NCBI RefSeq assembly: GCF_029784135.1
Contig: NC_073744.1
Coordinates: 14,178,929 to 14,242,928, forward strand
Length of the DNA: 64,000 nt
Direction: 5' to 3'
From: Toxorhynchites rutilus septentrionalis
Lineage: Eukaryota; Arthropoda; Insecta; Diptera; Culicidae
Shown here: one piece after another, positions 56,249 to 64,000 of the stretch
Numbering within the stretch: the stretch's first letter is position 1
Layout: each line of letters starts with the position of its first letter
Made by a program: the position numbers and the translations under genes
Notes under the pieces: model-generated
What the model saw: only the letters and a program-made list of their open reading frames with translations
What the model was told of the DNA's origin: nothing
Database searches by the model: none

Positions 56249-57300
56249 CGGATTTGAATAACATTTTGGAAGTAGAAAACTTAAAAGTTAATAATTTTTA
56301 ATGTGTTATTATTAATTTTATCCTTAAAATTCATATTAAATTAGATTGTTTCTATCAATTAAATTGAAGTTCTTTAACCACTCTACAACTTGTTGTTTGA
56401 CGCCCAACTTCTATCTTTCTTAATTTGGCTGCAATATTGATATAAACAATTGCTGAAAAATTCAAAGTAAAATTCAAGCAAAATCTTCAAAAATCACGAT
56501 TTTTACCCCACTTTACATGTAATAGTAACCTTTCACCTTAAAGTTGGAAGGTTACATTTCTTCTTAAAATAAGCCATATTTGAAATATTAAAAAACAAAA
56601 TTCCAAGCTTTATATAATCGAGTTCAAAATTGTACATAATTGAATCACATATAATCGAGTCTGTATATAATCGAATCCGACCTGTATTTCGTTTCTTGAA
56701 TGTAAAAGAAAAATTAAATTTTTACTTCATCCCCTTAAAGTCATGAAATACCTTTCTCACATAACAAAGTCCGAATTGTTTCAGGAAGTGATAGGGAATC
56801 AAAATTGATGAAAAAAAATCCTTCTACGCATATGTTCGAATTTCAACAATGACAGTGTTATTGAACTTTTTCTCTGTTTCGGGCGCTTTTTGCCTTAAAC
56901 TGGCTTCAATTCAAAAATAACGCTTCGTAGGAAGATTGTGTGACTTCCATTTGAAAGATGAGAAAATTTAATACAGAATACAGCTGTGTAACTGCCAAAT
57001 TAGTGAATTTGAGTAATATTTTAGAAGCTTTTGTTTAATAGGGTATTATTCTTAATTTTTGTTTTTTATGTATTATTCTTAATTTTATTCAAAAAGTACA
57101 CAATAAGCTTGAATGTATCTAACAACCAAATTAAAGCTCTCTAACCGCTTCACAATTCGTTCTTTGACACTCAACTTCTATGTTTTTAATTTTGCTGCAA
57201 TATCATTTAAAAAAAATCTGGTGGATCTTCAACTATAATCTTCCAAAATCACGATTTTTACTCCACTGCTTTCATAACAGCTAATTGTCTTCACATTAAT

Positions 57301-57913
57301 ATTGAAATTTTTCATTTTCGCTTGAAATAAATAGAAACTTTTGAATGTTTGAATTTTAAAATTTTGAAATTAGAATTTGTTTTTTTTAAATTTTAAGTCT
57401 TGCAAATTCAATTAATCTCGAACGAAAATTAAAAGAAAATTGAATCGATCGAAATATAAAAAAATCAAACGTAATCATAGAAAACGAAAAACAAAAAAAT
57501 AACAACATCATATAAAAGAATTCATCATAAAAATTAAAAAAAGGAGAAATCAAATATTAATAAGAATGAACATGACACATTGCGAAAAAACATACATGAA
57601 ATTAAAAATAAGCATAAAAATTCAATTCAAACGAATCGAATAAAAAAAATTGAAAAAAATCTAAAAAGGTATGTTTGTGAACAAAACCTAAAAAAATCAA
57701 AGGAATTAAGAAAAATCGAAGAAATTAAAGAGATTTTAAAAAATATAACAAATAAATCAAATAAAGAAAAGTGAACAAAAAAAAAACAATGTTCTATGTT
57801 TTAAAAAATTAAACTTTAACAACAAAGTAAACAAATTAAAGAAATGGACATATGAAAGAAATTAAAAAATTAAAAATTGAGTAATCAAAGGATAACATAG
57901 AAATAAAATGAAT
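57301..57913. repeat. A-rich degenerate satellite
   Basis: The same gaaaaatcgaaa-like texture as 36-38 kb. The open plus-strand frame at 57580-57774 is Lys/Asn/Ile-only low complexity and not a gene. Confidence 0.5.
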
Positions 57914-58558
57914 CTATATAAATAAAATGTAAGGCAAAATCTGTTGGTAAGCGGAAAACCCGAAGAAGGGATGATTCGATTTAAGCCTTCTTTATTTTGT
58001 TGTATCCGTCTCTTCTCATAGATTAATATAGCGGAGAGAAAAACCGGACAATTTTCGGAAAACTCTGAAGGAAGGTCGGAAAATTCGGAAAATTGAATTC
58101 ATGTTCGAAAATTACATCATAATAAGCGTTGTTAGTCTATTCGATATTTGCTCAATCGAAATTGATCTTTGTTCGTAAGTGGAAATGGATTTTCAGGCGA
58201 AATAATGCATTTCTATATCTTATATCTATGAATAAAAATGGAAGGCCAAATGTGTTGGTAAGTGCAAAACCCGAGGAAGGAATGGTTCAGTTTGAGTCAT
58301 CATATAGCGGAGAGAAAAATCGGAAAATTCGGAAAATTGAATTCCCATGTGTTCTACTATTAGTTAAGCATTGTTAGTCCATTTGATGTTGGCACTAACG
58401 AAATTGATTTTTATTCAAAGGTGGAAAAGGATTTTCAGATGGAATAACGCATTCCTATATCTTCTATCTATATAAACAAAAATGGCCAAATGTGTTGGTG
58501 TGCCCTAAACCCAAAAAATCTACTTTGTGCCGGACAAAGTTCGTCGGGTTAGCTAGTA
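57914..58558 (+). mobile_element. Three nested Helitron-like copies
   Basis: Start motifs occur at 57914 (tctatataaataaaatgtaa), about 58224 (tctatgaataaaaatgg) and about 58471 (tctatataaacaaaaatgg). A single 3' end, CGTCGGGTTAGCTAG, lies at 58556. The shared body phrase is ggagagaaaaatcggaaaat. The repeats are in one orientation, each later copy replacing the 3' end of the one before. Confidence 0.68.
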
Positions 58559-59880
58559 AAAAATAAAAACAAATAAAACAATGCAATGTAATCATAAAAA
58601 GAAAAAAAATCATACTCTTTTTTTTTGTTATCGGAAATAGTCATATTTTAAATTTTAAACCTATTTTTCTAAATTTTTGATTCTTTAAATTTCAAAATCT
58701 CAAATTTTTCAAAATTCAAAAAAATTATCAAAAAACTATTACAAAAATTAAAAAGTGTTTAAAATCATAAATGTAAATGTATAAATGAGTAAATGTATGG
58801 AATTAACTCTCAAAGAAAAATTTAAAAATAAATAGAATCAATCGAATCAAACCAAATGAGAGAAACGAGGATTAAAAAACATCAAAAACAAAGAAATAAA
58901 AAAATAAAAACAAATAAATCAAGAAATCAAAAATCAAAATTAAACAAAATTCTATATTATAAAAATCTGAAATTTTAAAACCAAGAGAAGAAATCAACAA
59001 AGTGCACATATAGAAAAAATGCAAAAGTTGAAGATCTTTAAGATATAAAATTTTATCCAGAACGTACATGACAAACTTGAATGTTTCTAACAACCAAAGT
59101 AAAGTTCTCTAACCGCTGTACAATTCGTTCTTTGACACCCAACTTCTATCGTTTTTTTAATTTCGCTGCAATATCATTTTAAATAATTTCTGGTGAAACT
59201 TCAACTAGAATCAACTACACTGCTCTCAGCCAATTAACTTTCACTATATTGTTGAATTTTTTCAATTTCGCTTGAAATATGTCATATTTGAAACATAATT
59301 TTTTTTTGGATTGTATATAATCGAGTCTAAAATTGTATGTATATAATCGAATCATGTATGAGCGAATCAGTATACAAATTCTTTTGAAATATACCCAAAC
59401 TCATTCGCATTGTTTGGTATATGTTCACTAAATATGCTCCACACTCAAACTCAAACTCAAAGGAGTAAAAAAGGGAACTTTTCTATCAATGATGCTTGAG
59501 TTATTGTTGAGTATGTAATACACAACAATAATATAATAAATATAACACGATAATTGAAGTTAACTATTACACATATGATCACTTGATGATTTAATGACCT
59601 AAAGTAAGTGTCGGGTGAGATAAATGTACTATGGTTGAGACGTAAGACAAAAAAGAACAAACATGGAACATCTAAGCGCTAATGTACTGAATGGAAATGC
59701 ATACATTTTTCAGAATCAATAATGAACAAAAATTTAGTTTAGACGAAAATTATCCAACTTATAGCACGTAGAGTTCTGTTTTCACATGTAAAGTGTCATC
59801 CATTAGTGACTTGACAGCTTTATGCCTTCGGGTGAACGAGCCCTTAAAACATTTTAATGATCTGTTAAAGTCAAAACCAT
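58559..59880. other. A-rich satellite and MITE fragments
   Basis: 58590-59040 is the A-rich satellite texture. 59041-59380 is a fragment of the 'tcgattatataca' MITE family (aaccgctgtacaattcgttc, tgtatataatcgagtctaaa). 59380-59880 holds a short (CAAACT)-like run and nothing recognised. Confidence 0.5.
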
Positions 59881-59934
59881 ATTCAAAAACATTCACTTTC
59901 ATCATGGTGAAGTACACGACCGAGCAATGCTAAA

Positions 59935-60792
59935 TAATTATTGAAAATTACTATCGAAATTCGGAGCCGATGGTTGCAAACTTTAAGAGCGCTTACTTTA
60001 ATTTTCGGTCGTAATAATCGTCCCAGCCGGCAGGCTGTGCATAGTTTAGTGACCAAATTTAAGTCTACATTTTTGATGTTGGATGTTCCAGTCCTGACGA
60101 GAAGCCGTCCCGTACGAAGCAAGTGAATCCATCCGAAATGACCCAAGACAGTCAATTGCACGGCGTTCTCATTGCGTCGTATTTTGCGAAGAGATCTTGG
60201 GCCACATCCTTACAATATCAAATTGACTCAAGACATTATTCCACTTGAGCGTTTGAAGCGCCGAAACATCTCCGATTGGACTCTGGCGAATCTTGAAGAA
60301 AATGATGATTTTCGTCACAAAAGCATTATCAGATCAGCGAGGAGGCTCATGTTGGAAAACTATTTTTGGGCATAATTGGAAGATCTTAACATCAATTGCC
60401 ACACAGCGCACGTTACAATGGATAATAAGTTTGGTAAAAGTTTTATTCCGAGAAACGGATCTGTCGATTGGCCACCTCGTTCATGTGATTTGATGCCTTT
60501 TGATTTCTTTCTATGGGGCTATGTAAAGTCACTGATCCTTGCCAGCAAGCCAGCAACTTTAGCAGAGCTCAGAGACAACATCGAACGTGAAATTCGAAAC
60601 ATTCCGGTCGAAATTTGTGACCGAGTAGTGGAAAATTGGGTCCATCGCTGTAAACGGGTCCGCGGTGGTCATATGAATTTCATTCTTGAAATGTTTGAGT
60701 TGAACTACACCCAGAATCAATATGGACTTAATATCTTGAAAAATCTGTGTTTTATAAAAAAAATTGACGAGTCCTTGATGAAAGATAAGTAA
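59935..60792 (+). pseudogene. Tc1/mariner (IS630-type) transposase relic
   Basis: Pieces lie in order: a HTH part (FGRNNRPSRQAVHSLVTKFK, about 60003-60063), then LRRILRRDLGPHPYNIKLTQ and RLKRRNISDWTLANLEENDD (60175-60310), then after an in-frame stop at 60373 LEDLNINCHTAHVTMDNKFG, RNGSVDWPPRSCDLMPFDFF and LWGYVKSLI. The final block ends NWVHRCKRVRGGHMNF. The stretch with the first catalytic Asp and the second Asp block before CHTA are deleted; only the third acidic site region (RSCD) is left. It is dead, and a good marker for the family that may have mobilised nearby MITEs. Confidence 0.83.
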
Positions 60793-61273
60793 GTTGACAA
60801 TGATTTATTTAAGCTATTGGGTAAAAATGGCATGATTCAGAAGAGTCTGTACAATCGTATCCCGTTTTCTTTTTTTTTCATGTCCTCGGCATCATTTGCT
60901 CTCTCCTTGGATTTTCTGAGTTCCAGGTTCATAATGGCATCAGGGTAGCTTGGATTCATGTTTGTATAACTTCGATTTTATTGAAATTTCTTTGATCTTC
61001 CTTTAAAAAATCGTAGCTCAAAATCCAGATGTCTGAAGCAAACATTAAGGTTGACAGAGTTGTTGGAAAATTAATGAAAATATTTAGGAAATGTAACATT
61101 TCGAATGCACGGTTGAAAAGTCGTACTAAAAAAATGAATTCAATATTAAAAACTTTTATATCTCTAAACACTTAACTCTATGAACTAATTGAGACATTTG
61201 TTTTGGTGCCTCTGGTCTTGTTCTTGTCTGTGTTCAAGTTTTTATACAAATCTGAAGTTTCTTTCATCATATA
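60793..61273. other. Sequence after the transposase relic
   Basis: No terminal inverted repeat was found here. A+T-rich and unrecognised. Confidence 0.3.
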
Positions 61274-61653
61274 CTAGCTGACCCGGCAAACTTCGTCCCG
61301 CCCAAAATTTATTTTTCGTTATCACTTCCACGTTTTCTTTCTAAGCGCTGTGCATGGGTCCAATCGCAGAATTGTTCATTGATTGATCTTCTAATCTACC
61401 CTTTAAGATTGCCTTTTACTATAAAATACTCCTAGTACCAAAACCCGACATTATAATATCAGATTGTTTTCAGACACAATTCTCGTTCAAGATTTCTCAA
61501 CCACATGCACATAATATGTTTCTCCGTTACATGGGATGAATGTTTGATACTGAAAATATGATGATAGAATAAAGACAGCCCTAAATCGGACAATTCATCT
61601 CTCGAGTTCTGCTCTTATCAACACATTCGGCGATCCATTTTTATTTATATAGA
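61274..61653 (-). mobile_element. Complete short Helitron-like element
   Basis: On the minus strand it starts TCTATATAAATAAAAATGGA (61653) and ends GTTTGCCGGGTCAGCTAG (61274): 380 bp. The host base after CTAG is T, as expected for insertion between A and T. The best reference copy of the family in this window. Confidence 0.8.
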
Positions 61654-61659
61654 TAGAAG

Positions 61660-63128
61660 TCGATATAGGAGTGCGTTTTATCAAATTAAAATCCATTTCC
61701 ATTTTCGATCAAAGATCAATTTCGCTAGCGCAAACATCAAATGGACTAAAATAGCTTGTCAATATGCAATTGTAGAACATATGCGAATTGAATTTTCCGA
61801 ATTGTACCATTTTCCTTCAGAGTTTTCCGAAAATTTTCCATTGTAATATTTGGTTGAAATATGTGCATTATTTTTATGGGACTCCCACTCAATTCCAGAG
61901 GAGGGAGGGGTGTCATACCATCATAGAAAAATTTCTCGTACATAAAAACCCTCACATCTCAAATTGGGCTTAATTTTCTTGATCAGTTCTCGAGTTATGC
62001 AGAAGTTTGTGTTTCATTTGTATGGATTTGTAAGACAGAAAGACAGAAAGACAGAAAGACAGAAAGACAGAAAGACAGAAAGACAGAAAGACAGAAAGAC
62101 AGAAAGACAGAAAGACAGAAAGACAGAAAGACAGAAAGACAGAAAGACAGAAAGACAGAAAGACAGAAAGACAGAAAGACAGAAAGACAGAAAGACAGAA
62201 AGACAGAAAGACAGAAAGACAGAAAGACAGAAAGACAGAAAGACAGAAAGACAGAAAGACAGAAAGACAGAAAGACAGAAAGACAGAAAGACAGAAAGAC
62301 AGAAAGACAGAAAGACAGAAAGACAGAAAGACAGAAAGACAGAAAGACAGAAAGACAGAAAGACAGAAAGACAGAAAGACAGAAAGACAGAAAGACTGAA
62401 AGACAGAAAGACAGAAAGACAGAAAGACAGAAAGACAGAAAGACAGAAAGACAGAAAGACAGAAAGACAGAAAGACAGAAAGACAGAAAGACAGAAAGAC
62501 AGAAAGACAGAAAGACAGAAAGACAGAAAGACAGAAAGACAGAAAGACAGAAAGACAGAAAGACAGAAAGACAGAAAGACAGAAAGACAGAAAGACAGAA
62601 AGACAGAAAGACAGAAAGACAGAAAGACAGAAAGACAGAAAGACAGAAAGACAGAAAGACAGAAAGACAGAAAGACAGAAAGACAGAAAGACAGAAAGAC
62701 AGAAAGACAGAAAGACAGAAAGACAGAAAGACAGAAAGACAGAAAGACAGAAAGACAGAAAGACAGAAAGACAGAAAGACAGAAAGACAGAAAGACAGAA
62801 AGACAGAAAGACAGAAAGACAGAAAGACAGAAAGACAGAAAGACAGAAAGACAGAAAGACAGAAAGACAGAAAGACAGAAAGACAGAAAGACAGAAAGAC
62901 AGAAAGACAGAAAGACAGAAAGACAGAAAGACAGAAAGACAGAAAGACAGAAAGACAGAAAGACAGAAAGACAGAAAGACAGAAAGACAGAAAGACAGAA
63001 AGACAGAAAGACAGAAAGACAGAAAGACAGAAAGACAGAAAGACAGAAAGACAGAAAGACAGAAAGACAGAAAGACAGAAAGACAGAAAGACTGAAAGAC
63101 AGACAGGCATCACTCCATTTTTTTATAT
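61660..63128 (-). mobile_element. Helitron-like element carrying a giant microsatellite
   Basis: On the minus strand it starts about 63128 (tatatataaaaaaatggagtg), goes into the array, then one ~140-bp inner unit (ctgcataactcgagaactga, ccctctctccag-like) and a body shared with 22.3 kb (cggaaaatt, ccatttgatgtttgcgctag). Its 5' TC end was replaced by the MITE at 63132. Confidence 0.7.
62033..63104 (+). repeat. GACAGAAA octamer array, about 134 copies
   Basis: 1.07 kb of almost unbroken 8-mer. Only two variant copies (agactgaa) are seen, at about 62395 and 63092. All reading frames on both strands stay open because 24 nt contain no stop, giving Lys/Asp/Arg/Thr/Glu/Gln or Leu/Ser/Phe/Cys/Val peptides. 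These are not genes. Confidence 0.97.
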
Positions 63129-63131
63129 ATA

Positions 63132-63641
63132 CAGCCATTCCATTCCATGCATGATTTTTCGAACCATCGGTTACCATTGAAAAATCATAACTCAAAAACG
63201 AAAAAAAACGCCTCTCTGGTTTCGACATATGTTATGTGAAAAATCCTTAGTTTTCTAGAAAAAAAAAATATATATATATAACGCCTTTGGTCCCGAGACT
63301 ATGAAAACAATAAAAAACGAATACAATCAATAATAACGAGAACAGAATTCAAACCATCAACAAGTTTATTATTTTTCCAAAAAAGACAAGGTGATTGGCT
63401 TTAATTTTATATATCGAATTTGTAAATCGCTCTACTAGTTCAAAAATTATGAATTTTTGAAAAAAGTCATTTTTGGAGAGAAGAGGAAAAAGTAGATTTT
63501 TCGGACCACCCTAAAATGGAAATGGTCACCCTAATGAAAAAATAAAAAAAATGCTGGTCTCATGTTTTGCGATAAAGAACAAAACTACCACTTTTCACGA
63601 AAATCTGAGAATCACTATATCGGTTTGGCATGGAATGGCTG
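63132..63641 (+). mobile_element. 510-bp MITE with TA target duplication
   Basis: Termini CAGCCATTCCATTCCATGC and (in reverse) CAGCCATTCCATGCCAAACC, flanked by TA (63130-63131, 63642-63643). The body has the cgcctttggtcccgagacta core of the family found at 9.6, 18.9 and 29.3 kb. It was inserted in the TATATATA start of the Helitron. It is the only copy here with both ends, so it defines the family. Confidence 0.82.
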
Positions 63642-63649
63642 TAGATTCA

Positions 63650-64000
63650 CGTATGTCATAGATGTTCTGCGTTCCCGAGAACAAATGATTTATCGGATCA
63701 ACATCGATTGGTGCAATGTTCTCAAGAAAGATGCTTTTAGACACTTTTGAGGCATAATGTACAATGTGAAAAAAAAATAAAATATTTAGAATGAAAATTT
63801 GGTAGGGATAGAGGTGAATTTTATTTTGTTTTGTTCTGAATGGGGCGAAATAACTGGATCTACGGATTTGTTTGATCCCTATATATCAATACCTTTGCGG
63901 AAACAACCGCAGCTACGCATCGTGTAAACCTACCTCATCAAACAAAGAATGAGATGCGGCGCAACCAATAAAAAAGCAAGCTCAGTGCAGAGCTTGAAAT
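63650..64000. other. Window end, nothing recognised
   Basis: No repeat family, exon or RNA gene is seen. The last 100 bases are of mixed composition. Confidence 0.3.

Larger units (their letters stand above)
54011..57300. mobile_element. MITE complex ('tcgattatatacag' family), host of a LINE derivative
   Basis: 54050-54600 and 56249-57050 belong to the same family and share tcatccctttaaagtcagaa, tcctcctacgcataagttcg and aactggct; the first copy continues after the insertion at 56268. The cgcggactcgattatatacag terminus appears near 54163 and several shorter forms near 56600-56690. At least two copies overlap. Confidence 0.6.

Noticed and set aside
61964..63228. Long open frames of 372-404 residues on both strands
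   Set aside because: They are produced by the octamer array, which has no stop in any frame. Pure repeat composition, no gene.

Overview
This is A+T-rich, repeat-dense animal DNA. The gene structure (introns of about 60 nt beside multi-kilobase ones) and the repeats (Helitron-like elements, tRNA-derived SINEs, a CR1/L2-like LINE, hAT, pogo and mariner relics, many MITEs) fit an insect, most likely a mosquito. The mosquito placement is my inference; no marker proves the species.

One host gene can be supported. It lies on the minus strand from about 51.8 kb to 15.7 kb and continues upstream beyond the window. Ten exons join in frame with consensus splice sites and encode 621 residues: an Ig domain (C21, W35, C80), four fibronectin type III domains, one membrane span (525-547) and a short glutamine-rich tail. 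It is a neural-type adhesion receptor or ligand. After the stop come a second stop and 62 further in-frame, GC3-rich codons. This is the oddest coding signal in the window.

1-15.7 kb lies downstream of the gene. It holds a 32-bp-arm hairpin, a pogo transposase relic, about 3.5 kb of unique sequence, a LINE with both ORFs open (5.9-9.6 kb), a palindromic MITE split by a SINE, and tandem or MITE-like repeats. 15.7-51.8 kb is the gene. One intron (16.8-24.1 kb) is a 7.3-kb insertion with long inverted ends sitting in what would otherwise be a 56-nt intron. Another (25.2-35.6 kb) carries a 1-kb inverted pair containing a histone-type 3' stem-loop. A third is filled with A/T-skewed satellite, and a fourth holds a hAT element with an 8-bp target duplication. 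51.8-64 kb is the intron or upstream region of the gene. It has an internally deleted LINE derivative with a 19-bp target duplication, nested Helitrons, a mariner-type transposase relic and a 1.07-kb GACAGAAA array grown inside a Helitron.

No bacterial, phage or CRISPR features are present. Coordinates of old repeats are approximate unless a target duplication or terminal motif is given.
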